Shown here: in pieces, positions 53,869 through 62,937 of the stretch
Layout of the letters: every line of letters begins with the position of its first letter
Numbering within the stretch: the stretch's first letter is position 1
From: VAZQ01 sp050179645
GTDB lineage: Bacteria; Pseudomonadota; Alphaproteobacteria; Rhizobiales; Xanthobacteraceae
Assembly: GCA_050179645.1 (NCBI GenBank)
Contig: JBFXEX010000006.1
Location: forward strand, 14,257 to 78,256
Direction of reading: 5' to 3'
Length of the DNA stretch: 64,000 nucleotides
The notes under the pieces: model-generated
Seen by the model: the letters and a program-made list of their open reading frames with translations, nothing else
Databases searched by the model: none
Told to the model about the DNA's origin: nothing
Position numbers and translations under genes: made by a program

Positions 53869-54033
53869 ATGACCAATCTGGTGAAGCGTTTTGTGAAGGA
53901 CGAGTCGGGTGCGACCGCCATCGAATACGGTCTCATCGCCGCCGGCATCTCGGTCGCGATCATCGCCGTCGTGCAGGGCCTCGGCTCCAAGCTCAATACG
54001 ACCCTGAGCAGCGTTTCGACCGCGCTCAAGTAA
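53869..54033 (+). CDS. flp: Flp/Fap-family major pilin
   Basis: The product is 54 residues from the ATG at 53869, which has CAGGAG upstream. A basic leader MTNLVKRFVKDESG is cut by prepilin peptidase after Gly14. The mature part begins ATAIEYGLIAAGISVAIIA with the family Glu and Tyr. It polymerises into the Tad pilus used for tight adhesion. It is cut off from the downstream genes by a strong terminator, consistent with high pilin expression. Confidence 0.95.
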   Translation: MTNLVKRFVKDESGATAIEYGLIAAGISVAIIAVVQGLGSKLNTTLSSVSTALK

Positions 54034-54063
54034 GCCGACGGGGCCGGCACACGTCATACGGGA

Positions 54064-54087
54064 GGCCCCGGCTCGCCGGGGCCTTTT
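54064..54087 (+). terminator. Rho-independent terminator after flp
   Basis: GGCCCCGG (54064-54071), loop CTCG and CCGGGGCC (54076-54083) form a perfect 8-bp GC stem, followed at once by TTTT. This is a convincing intrinsic terminator that separates the abundant pilin transcript from cpaA and the rest. Confidence 0.9.
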
Positions 54088-54255
54088 CGCTTTGGCCGGC
54101 AATAGTGTTTACCGACTCTCCCTCCCCTGTCCCGACAAACGTCGCGCCGACGCTAACCGATCCGCAAGCAAGCCCGTGCTAGACGGGACCGGCAAGGCCC
54201 GTCCTGCCGATCGCGAGGCGGAAGCGCTAGGTGGAAACGCCCAGTTGGAACGACC

Positions 54256-54762
54256 ATGGTTGCCGATACAGTCCGACTGATGTTGTTCCCGGCGCTGATG
54301 GCGTTCGCCGCCGCGAGCGACCTCCTGACCATGACCATTTCCAACCGGGTGTCGCTGATCCTGGCCGGCGGCTTTGTCCTGCTCGCGGTCGTCACCGGCA
54401 TGAGCTTCAACGATGTCGCGTGGCATCTGGGCGCCGCCGGCATCGTTCTGGTCGTGGCGTTCGTGTTCTTCAGCCTGGGCTGGATCGGCGGCGGCGACGC
54501 CAAACTGGCGGCGGCGACCGCCCTGTGGCTCGGCTTCGACCATCTCCTGCCCTACCTGATCTATGCGTCGCTGTTCGGCGGCGCGCTGACGCTGCTGCTG
54601 ATCCAGTTCCGGCTTGTGCCGCTGCCCGCCGTACTGGCCCGCCAGGCGTGGGTGCAGCGACTCCACGACCGAGACAGCGGCGTGCCCTACGGCATCGCGC
54701 TGGCCGCTGCCGCACTCGCGGTCTACCCGCAGACGCCGTGGATGGCGGCCGGAGGCGTATAG
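54256..54762 (+). CDS. cpaA: Prepilin peptidase CpaA (TadV)
   Basis: The 168-residue integral membrane protein has the two catalytic aspartates of type IV prepilin peptidases, D22 in AASDLLTMTISN and D81 in GWIGGGDAKL. It lacks the N-methylation domain, as usual for the Tad type. It cleaves the Flp and TadE leaders at the inner membrane. The roughly 260-bp gap after it, before cpaB, contains several TTAA sites and may hold the promoter of the operon. Confidence 0.93.
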   Translation: MVADTVRLMLFPALMAFAAASDLLTMTISNRVSLILAGGFVLLAVVTGMSFNDVAWHLGAAGIVLVVAFVFFSLGWIGGGDAKLAAATALWLGFDHLLPYLIYASLFGGALTLLLIQFRLVPLPAVLARQAWVQRLHDRDSGVPYGIALAAAALAVYPQTPWMAAGGV

Positions 54763-55023
54763 CGCCCGGCCTGCATTTTTAATGAAAATTAAGCGGGGTT
54801 GCGAAATCGTTAACTGTGGCGGGACCTCCAAGGCAGGCCGCGCAGGTGTGGCCCGGCGTCGACACCCCTCGGAAGACAAAGCATTAACTCGATTTGGATA
54901 CGCCTCATTAACCATGCCTTGACCTTTAGCTGCTGAAATCCCCCACGCGCGACCATGTCCGGTCGGGCTCATCGTGGCAGTTGCGAACTCGTCCGTCGCA
55001 GCGAGATTGTGGAAGCGAAGCGT

Positions 55024-55821
55024 ATGAAACCCGCGCGCATCGTTGTGCTCGTCATCGCCGTCGCGGCCGGCGGCATCGCCGCGCTGCTTGCGGGGCGGTC
55101 CGACCCCCCGACGGAAGCGCCGGCGCCGGTCGCGCCGCTTGAAACCGTCGACGTGCTGATCGCCAATGACGACATTGGCCTCGGCCACACCGTAGCGGAG
55201 AGCGACCTGCGCTGGCAGACTTGGCCGGCCGCCGCAGCCGGCCCCAATTTCGTCCGCAAAAGCGAGCGGCCCGAAGCCATCAAGGAACTTGCCGGCGCCA
55301 TCACGCGCGCGTCGTTCTCCAGCGGCGAACCGATCCGCGAAGCCAAACTGATCAAGGGCAACGGCGGCGGCTACATGGCGGCGGTTCTGCCGTCAGGCAT
55401 GCGCGCGATCTCGACCGAAATTAACGCCGAAACCGGCGCCGGCGGCTTCATCCTGCCGAACGATCACGTCGACGTCATCCTCACCCGCCGCGACAAGCTC
55501 GCTGAGAAGAGCGCGGGCGTCGAAATCTACGTCAGCGAAATCATTCTGCCGAACGTGAAGGTGCTCGCCATCGACCAGACGGTTGAGGAGAAGAACGGCC
55601 AGCGGGTCGCAATCGGCAAAACCGCAACGCTCGAACTCACCCCGCAGCAATCGGAAGTCCTCGCGCTGTCGCGGCAGCTCGGCACGATCTCGCTGGCGCT
55701 GCGCAGCCTGGTCGATTTCCAGCGCAAGGACGGGCCGGTCAGCCCGGCGGAAGACGGCGGCGATCGCCGCGGCGTGAACGTTGTGCGCTTCGGCGTCACC
55801 ACCACGACCACGACTAAATGA
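55024..55821 (+). CDS. cpaB: Flp pilus assembly protein CpaB (RcpC)
   Basis: The product is 265 residues from the ATG at 55024. A signal/anchor helix (RIVVLVIAVAAGGIAALLAG) is followed by an SAF domain (DVLIANDDIGLGHTVAESDLRW) and the RcpC-like part with DHVDVILTRRD and TVEEKNGQRVAIGKTATLELTPQQSEVLALSRQLGTISLALRS. It is a periplasmic component of the Tad secretin complex. The C-terminus is Thr-rich. Its stop overlaps a cpaC ATG. Confidence 0.93.
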   Translation: MKPARIVVLVIAVAAGGIAALLAGRSDPPTEAPAPVAPLETVDVLIANDDIGLGHTVAESDLRWQTWPAAAAGPNFVRKSERPEAIKELAGAITRASFSSGEPIREAKLIKGNGGGYMAAVLPSGMRAISTEINAETGAGGFILPNDHVDVILTRRDKLAEKSAGVEIYVSEIILPNVKVLAIDQTVEEKNGQRVAIGKTATLELTPQQSEVLALSRQLGTISLALRSLVDFQRKDGPVSPAEDGGDRRGVNVVRFGVTTTTTTK

Positions 55822-57323
55822 CGACAAGGGGCCGTACTATGGGGAACACGTCGCTGATCCACACCGCGTTGCTGGTTGCGTTGCTGGTTGCGTTCGGACT
55901 GGTGGCCACCGGTCATGCCCCGGCTGGCGAGCCGACTCCCTCCCGCGTCATCCGGGTGGTTGGCAGCGACAACAGCTCCAAGTTCGTCCCGCTCGGCGTC
56001 GGCAAGTCGGTGGTAATCGACCTCCCGCGCGACATCAAGGACGTGCTGGTGGCCGATCCGAAGGTCGCCAATGCGGTGATCCGTTCGTCGCGCCGCGCCT
56101 ACATCGTCGGCGCTAATGTCGGCCAGACCAACGTCTATTTCTTCGATGCCGACGGCCAGCAGATCACCGGCCTCGACATCGCCGTGACGCGCGACCTCAA
56201 CGGCCTTCGCGCCGCCCTCAAGCAGGCACTGCCGCACCTCGACGTGCGGGTCGAGGGTCTTGGCGACGGTCTCGTACTGCTTGGTAACGTGTCGAGCCCG
56301 ATCGAGTCGCAGCATGCATTCGACATCGCCAGCCGGCTGGTGGACGAGGGCCGCAAGGTCGTCAACGGCATCACCATCCACGGCCGCGAGCAGGTGATGC
56401 TCAAAGTGACCGTCGCGGAGGTGCAGCGCGACGTCATCAAGCAGCTCGGCGTCGACCTTTCGGCCGTCAGCGGCGGCCTGGGTATGGGCTCCGCCGTGCT
56501 CGACTTCAGGAACGTCAATCCGTTCCCGGTCTACGGCCAGCCGCTGGTCGCGGCGAACCACATCACCTCCACCTGGCAGTCCATCAACACGGCGCTGAAA
56601 GCCATGGAGCGCGCCGGCGTGGTCCGCACGCTGGCTGAACCGAACCTGACGGCGATCTCGGGCGAAACCGCCACCTTCATGGCCGGCGGCGAATTCCCGG
56701 TCCCGGCTGGATACACCTGTACGGCCGCCACGGTCCTGGGCACGACCGGCAACTGCCAGTACCAGATCCAGTGGAAGAAATTCGGCGTCGGCCTCAACTT
56801 CCTTCCCGTCGTGATGTCCGAAGGGCGCATCAGCCTCAAGGTCATGACCGAAGTCTCCGAACTTTCGACCGAGAACCAGCTCACGCTGGTGCAGTCGACC
56901 GGCTTCAACATCCTGGGGACCGAGAACAACACGACCCTGACGATCCCGTCGATCAAAACCCGCCGCGCCGAGACCACGGTCGAGATTCCGTCGGGCGGTT
57001 CGCTGGCGATGGCCGGGATGATTGGGGAGCAGACAAAGCAGCAGATCAGCGGCATCCCCGGCCTGATGCAGCTCCCGGTGCTCGGCGCCCTGTTCAAGAG
57101 CCGCGATTACATCAACAAGCAGACCGAACTGATGGTCATCGTCAGCCCATATGTGGTGCGCGCCGTGGCGTCGAAGGAACTGTCGCGACCGGACGACGGC
57201 TATGCCGACGCCAGCGACCCGGCATCGATCCTGCTCGGCAAGTTCAACCGCATCTACGGCGTGCCCGGTAAGCCCGATCCGCGGGTCGTCTATCAGGGTC
57301 GCTACGGCTTCATCCTGGACTGA
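55818..57323 (+). CDS. cpaC: Outer-membrane secretin CpaC (RcpA)
   Basis: The product is 501 residues counted from the ATGA overlapping cpaB, or 494 from the ATG at 55839. A signal peptide is followed by the N-domain (VADPKVANAVIRSSRRAYIVGANVGQTNVYFFDADGQQ), a BON-like segment and the secretin domain with AEPNLTAISGETATFMAGGEFPVP and PGLMQLPVLGALFKSRDYINKQTELMVIVSPYVV. It forms the pore for Flp fibres. It lies in the cpaB-C-D-E operon. Confidence 0.95.
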   Translation: MTTRGRTMGNTSLIHTALLVALLVAFGLVATGHAPAGEPTPSRVIRVVGSDNSSKFVPLGVGKSVVIDLPRDIKDVLVADPKVANAVIRSSRRAYIVGANVGQTNVYFFDADGQQITGLDIAVTRDLNGLRAALKQALPHLDVRVEGLGDGLVLLGNVSSPIESQHAFDIASRLVDEGRKVVNGITIHGREQVMLKVTVAEVQRDVIKQLGVDLSAVSGGLGMGSAVLDFRNVNPFPVYGQPLVAANHITSTWQSINTALKAMERAGVVRTLAEPNLTAISGETATFMAGGEFPVPAGYTCTAATVLGTTGNCQYQIQWKKFGVGLNFLPVVMSEGRISLKVMTEVSELSTENQLTLVQSTGFNILGTENNTTLTIPSIKTRRAETTVEIPSGGSLAMAGMIGEQTKQQISGIPGLMQLPVLGALFKSRDYINKQTELMVIVSPYVVRAVASKELSRPDDGYADASDPASILLGKFNRIYGVPGKPDPRVVYQGRYGFILD

Positions 57324-57349
57324 CGCGGTGGCGCGAGGAGACACAATCG

Positions 57350-58093
57350 ATGTACTCACCCCTAAAGTCCTCCGCCGGATGGCGTGCCGCCCACATCGCG
57401 GTGCGCATCATCGCGGTGCTGGGATGTAGCGCCACGCTCGCCGGCTGTTTCACCACCACGCCGACACCCAGCGGTGTGGCCAACGACTACCGCCTGCGCC
57501 ATCCGATCGCCATCAAGGAAGGCGTACGGACCGTCGAGCTGTTCATCGGCAGCAAGCGCGGCGGCCTGTCGCCTGCCCAGCGCGGGGATGTGTCGTCATT
57601 CGCCGGCGCCTGGCGGCGCGAAGCGACCGGCGGCATCCTGATCGAGGTGCCGGCCATGACCCGCAACGAGATTGCCGCCGCCAATGCCGTGGCGGAAATC
57701 CGCAGCCTGTTCCTGGGTCTCGGCGTTCCAGGCCGAGGCATCGAGGTGCGGCCTTATCGGCCGGCAGATCCGACCAAGATTGCGACGATCCGGCTCAACT
57801 ATCCGACCATGACGGCAGAGGCCGGACCATGCGGGCTCTGGCCGCACGATCTGGGCCCGACCGCCGACCGGGAGCACAACGAAAACGTCCCGTATTGGAA
57901 TCTCGGGTGCGCCTCCCAGCGCAACTTCGCCGCCATGGTCGAGAACAAGGCCGACCTGGTGCAGCCGCGCGGCGAGACTCCGCCCTACACCGGCCGCCGC
58001 ACGGTCGTGCTCGATAAGTACCGCCGCGGCGAAAGCCCCTCCACGGTTTATCCGGAGGAAGTCAAATCCAAGATCAGCGATTTGGGCAAATGA
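57350..58093 (+). CDS. cpaD: Pilus assembly lipoprotein CpaD
   Basis: The product is 247 residues with a lipobox LAGC (C33) after a signal peptide. RHPIAIKEGVRTVELF and GCASQRNFAAMVENKADLVQPRGETPP are the CpaD family segments. It is anchored in the outer membrane and helps the secretin CpaC. Its last bases overlap the cpaE start (ATGA). Confidence 0.92.
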   Translation: MYSPLKSSAGWRAAHIAVRIIAVLGCSATLAGCFTTTPTPSGVANDYRLRHPIAIKEGVRTVELFIGSKRGGLSPAQRGDVSSFAGAWRREATGGILIEVPAMTRNEIAAANAVAEIRSLFLGLGVPGRGIEVRPYRPADPTKIATIRLNYPTMTAEAGPCGLWPHDLGPTADREHNENVPYWNLGCASQRNFAAMVENKADLVQPRGETPPYTGRRTVVLDKYRRGESPSTVYPEEVKSKISDLGK

Positions 58094-59358
58094 GTACACG
58101 CAAGACCACTGGCGACGGCGGCTCCCAGGATAGCGTGACCGGCGAGCACATCGCGCCGGCGCCACGCGTCTCGATCCAGGCGTTCTGCGAAACCGTCGAA
58201 ACCGCCGCGGCAATCCAGTCCGCCGGCGAAGACCGCCGGCTGGGCAAGGCCCATCTCAAGATTCAGATGGGTGGCATCACCGCCGCGGTCGAAGCGTACC
58301 GCAATTCGCCGACCCCCAACGTCGTCGTGATCGAATCGGAGAGCCGCGCCGAAGACCTGCTCGGGGGTCTCGACACGCTGGCGGAGGTCTGCGACGCCGG
58401 AACCAAGGTGATGGTGATCGGACGGCAGAACGACGTTCTGCTCTATCGCGAGTTGGTCCGCCGCGGCATCAGCGACTACCTGATCTCGCCGCTCGGCACG
58501 CTCGACGTGGTGCGCGCGATTTGCGGCCTGTTCACCTCGCCCAGCGCCAAGCCGGTGGGCCGCCTGATTGCGGTGGTCGGCGCCAAGGGCGGTGTCGGCG
58601 CCTCCACCATCGCCCACAACATCGCCTGGGCGATCGCGCGCGACCTTCAACTCGACACCGTGGTGGCCGATCTCGACCTCGCCTTCGGTACCGCGGGGCT
58701 CGACTACAACCAGGATCCGCCGCAAGGCATCGCCGACGCGGTGTTCTCGCCCGACCGCATCGACACCAGCTTCATCGACCGCCTACTCTCGAAGTGCACC
58801 GACCACCTGAGCCTGCTGGCCGCGCCGGCCACGCTCGAGCGGGTCTATGATTTTTCGACCGAAGCGTTCGACTCGATCTTCGACACGCTGCGCATAACGA
58901 TGCCATGCATCATCCTCGACGTGCCGCACCAATGGACGGGATGGAGCAAGCGCGCCCTGATCAACGCCGACGAGATCCTGGTCGTCGCCGGTCCCGACCT
59001 CGCCAACCTGCGCAACGCCAAGAGCCTCCTCGATCTCCTGCGTAGCGCGCGCCCGAACGACCACCGCCCGTACTACTGCCTGAACCAGGTCGGCGTGCCC
59101 AAGCGGCCGGAGATCAAGCCTGCGGATTTCGCCAAGGCGCTCGACGACGATCCGCTCGTCGTGGTCCCGTTCGAACCGCAGATCTTCGGCACCGCTGCCA
59201 ACAACGGCCAGATGATCGCCGAGCTGTCGTCATCCCACCGCACGGCCGAGATGTTCCTGCAACTTGCGCAGGTCTTGACCGGGCGTTCCGATGGCAAAAG
59301 GCCCAGGTCGAGCCTGCTTAGCCCCTTTCTCGAGAAACTGATGAAGCGTTCGGCGTAG
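58090..59358 (+). CDS. cpaE: Pilus assembly ATPase CpaE (ParA/MinD-like, receiver-like N-domain)
   Basis: The product is 422 residues. An N-terminal receiver-like domain (about 30-150) lacks a clear phospho-Asp. A deviant Walker A, AKGGVGASTIAHNIAWA, occurs at about 164-180, and a MinD-like core (DLDLAFGTAGLDYNQDPPQG) follows. CpaE localises the Tad system to the cell pole. It lies between cpaD and cpaF with tight spacing. Confidence 0.93.
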   Translation: MSTRKTTGDGGSQDSVTGEHIAPAPRVSIQAFCETVETAAAIQSAGEDRRLGKAHLKIQMGGITAAVEAYRNSPTPNVVVIESESRAEDLLGGLDTLAEVCDAGTKVMVIGRQNDVLLYRELVRRGISDYLISPLGTLDVVRAICGLFTSPSAKPVGRLIAVVGAKGGVGASTIAHNIAWAIARDLQLDTVVADLDLAFGTAGLDYNQDPPQGIADAVFSPDRIDTSFIDRLLSKCTDHLSLLAAPATLERVYDFSTEAFDSIFDTLRITMPCIILDVPHQWTGWSKRALINADEILVVAGPDLANLRNAKSLLDLLRSARPNDHRPYYCLNQVGVPKRPEIKPADFAKALDDDPLVVVPFEPQIFGTAANNGQMIAELSSSHRTAEMFLQLAQVLTGRSDGKRPRSSLLSPFLEKLMKRSA

Positions 59359-59375
59359 CGTTGGAGTAAGTTCAG

Positions 59376-60938
59376 GTGTTCGGTAAGCGTAGCAGTTCGG
59401 CGGACGAGAATTCCGCACCGGCAACCGCGGTCGCCGTCGCGCCCTCCGTGCCCGCGGCTCCATCCGCACCGCAAGGGCAACCCGCCGCGGCCCAGCCTTC
59501 CGCCGATTCGATGAAAGGCGGCCGCGAACCCATCCCATCGATAGGACTGGGCGCCCCGCTGGTGTCGCCGCCAACCGCAGGCAAGCGCGGCGGCCGGATG
59601 CCGGAGGAGGTATCGCCGCCGCTGGCGCCGACAGCCACCGACAGCCGAAACTCAGAGGCGTACTACCAGACCAAGAGCGCGATCTTCGGCGCGCTGATCG
59701 AAGCCATCGACCTCTCGCAGCTCGCCAAGCTCGACGCCGAGTCTGCGCGCGAAGAAATCCGCGACATTGTCAACGAGATCATCGCCATCAAGTCAATCGT
59801 CATGTCGATCTCCGAGCAGGAAGACCTGCTCGACGACATCTGCAACGACGTCCTCGGCTATGGTCCGCTCGAGCCGCTGCTGTCGCGCGACGACATTGCC
59901 GACATCATGGTCAACGGATCCGGCACGACCTATATCGAAGTCAAGGGCAAGCTGCAGAAGACCGGCATCCGCTTCCGCGATAACCAGCAGTTGCTCAACA
60001 TCTGTCAGCGCATCGTCAGCCAGATCGGTCGGCGGGTCGACGAATCCTCGCCGATCTGCGACGCACGCTTGCCCGACGGTTCCCGCGTGAACGTGATCGT
60101 GCCGCCGTTGGCGATCGATGGCCCGGCGCTCACCATCCGCAAGTTCAAGAAGGACAAGCTCACCCTCGACCAGCTCGTCAAGTTCGGCAGTATCACGCCG
60201 GAGGGCGCCGAGATCCTCAAGGTGATCGGCCGTTGCCGAGTCAACACCATCATCTCCGGTGGCACCGGCTCGGGCAAGACCACGTTGCTCAACTGCCTGA
60301 CCCAGTTCATCGACCACGACGAGCGCATCATTACCTGCGAAGACGCTGCCGAACTGCAGCTTCAGCAGCCGCACACGGTCCGGCTCGAGACCCGCCCGCC
60401 GAACCTCGAGGGCGAGGGCCAGATCACCATGCGCGACCTGGTCAGGAATTGCCTGCGCATGCGGCCGGAACGCATCATCGTCGGCGAAGTTCGCGGACCC
60501 GAGGCGTTCGACCTGCTGCAGGCGATGAACACCGGCCATGACGGCTCGATGGGCACGCTCCACGCCAACTCGCCGCGCGAGGCGCTGTCGCGCATCGAGT
60601 CGATGATCACGATGGGCGGCTATGCGCTCCCCTCACGCACCATCCGGGAAATGGTCTGCGGCTCCGTCGACGTGATCGTGCAGGCAGCGCGTCTGCGCGA
60701 CGGGTCGCGCCGCATTACTCACATCACCGAAGTCCTGGGCATGGAAGGCGACGTCGTCATCACCCAGGATTTGTTCGTGTACGACCTGATGGGCGAGGAC
60801 GAAAAGGGCAACCTGATCGGCCGGCATCACTCGACCGGCATCGGCCGGCCGCGATTCTGGGAGCGCGCGCGCTACTTCGGCGAGGAGAAACGGCTCGCTG
60901 CCGCACTCGATGCCGCCGAGATCGCCGAGGGAGCCTGA
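59376..60938 (+). CDS. cpaF: Pilus assembly ATPase CpaF (TadA)
   Basis: The product is 520 residues from the GTG at 59376, preceded by TTGGAG. A Pro/Ala-rich N-terminal tail (about 1-85) leads to the type II/IV secretion ATPase core: Walker A GGTGSGKTT (about 294-302), Asp box, ITCEDAAELQLQQPHTVRLETRPPN, Walker B-like RIIVGEVRGPEAFDLLQAMNTGHDG and the His box GTLHANSPREAL. It powers Flp assembly at the inner membrane with TadB and TadC. Confidence 0.96.
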   Translation: MFGKRSSSADENSAPATAVAVAPSVPAAPSAPQGQPAAAQPSADSMKGGREPIPSIGLGAPLVSPPTAGKRGGRMPEEVSPPLAPTATDSRNSEAYYQTKSAIFGALIEAIDLSQLAKLDAESAREEIRDIVNEIIAIKSIVMSISEQEDLLDDICNDVLGYGPLEPLLSRDDIADIMVNGSGTTYIEVKGKLQKTGIRFRDNQQLLNICQRIVSQIGRRVDESSPICDARLPDGSRVNVIVPPLAIDGPALTIRKFKKDKLTLDQLVKFGSITPEGAEILKVIGRCRVNTIISGGTGSGKTTLLNCLTQFIDHDERIITCEDAAELQLQQPHTVRLETRPPNLEGEGQITMRDLVRNCLRMRPERIIVGEVRGPEAFDLLQAMNTGHDGSMGTLHANSPREALSRIESMITMGGYALPSRTIREMVCGSVDVIVQAARLRDGSRRITHITEVLGMEGDVVITQDLFVYDLMGEDEKGNLIGRHHSTGIGRPRFWERARYFGEEKRLAAALDAAEIAEGA

Positions 60939-60943
60939 CGGCC

Positions 60944-61915
60944 ATGCAGCAGCTCGCCATATTCTTCCTGGTGGCGGTCGCCATGGGCGGCGTCGTCTGG
61001 GTCTTCGTCTACCCCTCGCTCTCCGGCGAAACCAAGATCGAGAAGCGCAAGGAAACGTTGGCACGTCCTGGTTCGACGCCGTTGCGCTCCGCGCGCAGCC
61101 CGCAGAAAACGCGCCGCGAGCAAATCGAAGGCACGCTCAAAGAGATGGAGGAGCGCAACGCCAAGGCAAAGTCGGTTCCGCTCAACCTCAAGATCGCCCA
61201 GGCCGGACTGAACTGGTCGAAGCAGCGATTCTTCATCACCGCGATCGTACTCGCACTGACGACATTCTTTCTGACGTTCGCTTTCGTCGGCGACCTCCTG
61301 CCGGCCATTGGGCTGGCGTTCGCCGCCGGTTTCGGCCTGCCCTTCTGGATGCTCAAGTTCCTCAAGAGGCGCCGCGAAAACAAGTTTCTGGAGGCGTTTC
61401 CCGATGCGGTCGACACGATCGTCCGCGGCATCAAGGCCGGGCTGCCGCTGCTCGACAGCCTGCGCATGATCACTACCGAGGCGTCGGAGCCGCTGCGCAG
61501 CGAGTTCCGCGCCATCGTCGAAACGCAGACCATCGGCATCCCGATCGGCGAAGCCTGTGCCAAACTCTACGAGCGCATCCCGGTGCCGGAAGCGAACTTC
61601 TTCGGCATCGTCATCTCCATCCAGCAGAAGTCAGGTGGCAACCTGTCCGAGGCGCTCGGCAACCTCTCGAAGGTTCTGCGCGAGCGCAAGAAGATGAAGC
61701 AGAAGATCCAGGCAATGTCGATGGAAGCCAAGGCCTCGGCGGCGATCATCGGCGCGCTGCCGCCCGCGGTCGCCTTCCTGGTGTACATCACCAGCCCGCA
61801 ATACATCGAACTGCTATGGACCCATCCGACCGGCCGGATGTTGCTGGCGGGCTGCGCGCTTTGGATGTTCACCGGCGTGATGGTGATGCGCAAAATGATC
61901 CATTTCGACTTCTGA
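60944..61915 (+). CDS. tadB: Tad pilus inner-membrane protein TadB
   Basis: The product is 323 residues with an N-terminal helix and a GspF-like core: KFLEAFPDAVDTIVRGIKAGLPLLDSLRMITTEASEP and SIQQKSGGNLSEALGNLSKVLRERKKMKQKIQAMSMEAKASA. Two membrane helices are at the C-terminus. It forms the inner-membrane platform with TadC. It starts five bases after the cpaF stop. Confidence 0.95.
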   Translation: MQQLAIFFLVAVAMGGVVWVFVYPSLSGETKIEKRKETLARPGSTPLRSARSPQKTRREQIEGTLKEMEERNAKAKSVPLNLKIAQAGLNWSKQRFFITAIVLALTTFFLTFAFVGDLLPAIGLAFAAGFGLPFWMLKFLKRRRENKFLEAFPDAVDTIVRGIKAGLPLLDSLRMITTEASEPLRSEFRAIVETQTIGIPIGEACAKLYERIPVPEANFFGIVISIQQKSGGNLSEALGNLSKVLRERKKMKQKIQAMSMEAKASAAIIGALPPAVAFLVYITSPQYIELLWTHPTGRMLLAGCALWMFTGVMVMRKMIHFDF

Positions 61916-61921
61916 GGCGCC

Positions 61922-62905
61922 ATGATCGACCTCATCATCGAGAAGCTTCACGACACCCGATTCCTGGCGATGTTGTTCGCCGCGATTGCCGCGACCGCGA
62001 CCGTGGTGACGCTCGCAATGCCGCTGCTGGTCACCGATACCCTGGCGCGGCGGATGAAATCCGTGGCGGTCGAACGCGAAAAGCTGCGGCAGCGCGAGCG
62101 AGAGCGGCTGGCGCGCGGCGAAAAGATCATACTGCGCAGGTCGGCCAAGCAGTACATGCAGACGATCGTCGAGCGGTTCAACCTGAGCAAGCACCTCGGC
62201 CAGGAGGAGGCGCGCACCCTGCTCGTGCAGGCCGGTTATCGCGGCCACGCCCCATACATCACCTTCCTGTTCTTTCGCCTGGTGACACCGATCGCCGTGC
62301 TGCTGTTTTCGGCGTTCTATCTGTTCGTGGTGATCGAACTCGACCAGCCGCCGATGGTCAAAGTCGCGATCTGCATCGGGGCGACCTATTTCGGCATGCG
62401 CCTGCCGGGCATCTTCATCAAAAACAAGATTGCGCGTCGTCAAATGTCGATCAAGCGCGCCTTTCCGGACGCGCTCGACCTGCTGCTGATCTGCGTCGAA
62501 TCGGGCAACTCGATCGAGGCGGCATTCAGACGGGTCGCGCAGGAAATCGGCTCCCAGTCGATCCCGCTGGCCGAGGAACTTACCCTGACGACGGCGGAAC
62601 TCTCCTATTTGCAGGAACGCCGGCAGGCTTATGAGAACCTCGCCAAGCGCACCAATCTGGATGGCGTCAAGTCGGTTTGCATGGCGTTGCAGCAGGCAGA
62701 GCGCTATGGCACGCCGCTCGCCCAGACCCTACGTGTGATGGCGCAGGAAAATCGCGATATGCGGATGTCGGAAGCAGAGAAGAAGGCAGCGGCGCTACCG
62801 CCGAAGCTGACGGTGCCGATGATCCTGTTCTTCTTGCCGGTGCTGTTCGTGGTCATTCTCGGCCCGGCGGCGATCCGGGTCATGCAGACCAACGTGGCAA
62901 ATTGA
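61922..62905 (+). CDS. tadC: Tad pilus inner-membrane protein TadC
   Basis: The product is 327 residues, again with the GspF-like pattern: AFPDALDLLLICVESGNSIEAAFRRVAQEIG and RYGTPLAQTLRVMAQENRDMRMSEAEKKAAALPPKLTVPMILFFLPVLFVVILGPA. It partners TadB in the platform. It is the last plus-strand gene of the cluster and faces tadD convergently, with 32 bp between the ends. Confidence 0.95.
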   Translation: MIDLIIEKLHDTRFLAMLFAAIAATATVVTLAMPLLVTDTLARRMKSVAVEREKLRQRERERLARGEKIILRRSAKQYMQTIVERFNLSKHLGQEEARTLLVQAGYRGHAPYITFLFFRLVTPIAVLLFSAFYLFVVIELDQPPMVKVAICIGATYFGMRLPGIFIKNKIARRQMSIKRAFPDALDLLLICVESGNSIEAAFRRVAQEIGSQSIPLAEELTLTTAELSYLQERRQAYENLAKRTNLDGVKSVCMALQQAERYGTPLAQTLRVMAQENRDMRMSEAEKKAAALPPKLTVPMILFFLPVLFVVILGPAAIRVMQTNVAN

Positions 62906-62937
62906 GTGGCGAAAGAGACATGCCGGTCGCGCCGCAC

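Noticed and set aside
55527..57359. 610-codon minus-strand frame opposite cpaB/cpaC
   Set aside because: The same kind of shadow. The plus strand carries convincing CpaB and CpaC sequence with ATGA coupling.
60910..62634. 574-codon plus-strand frame overlapping tadB and tadC
   Set aside because: It is out of frame with the TadB and TadC proteins, which have intact motifs and correct spacing. The product is Arg/Pro/Gly-rich without structure.
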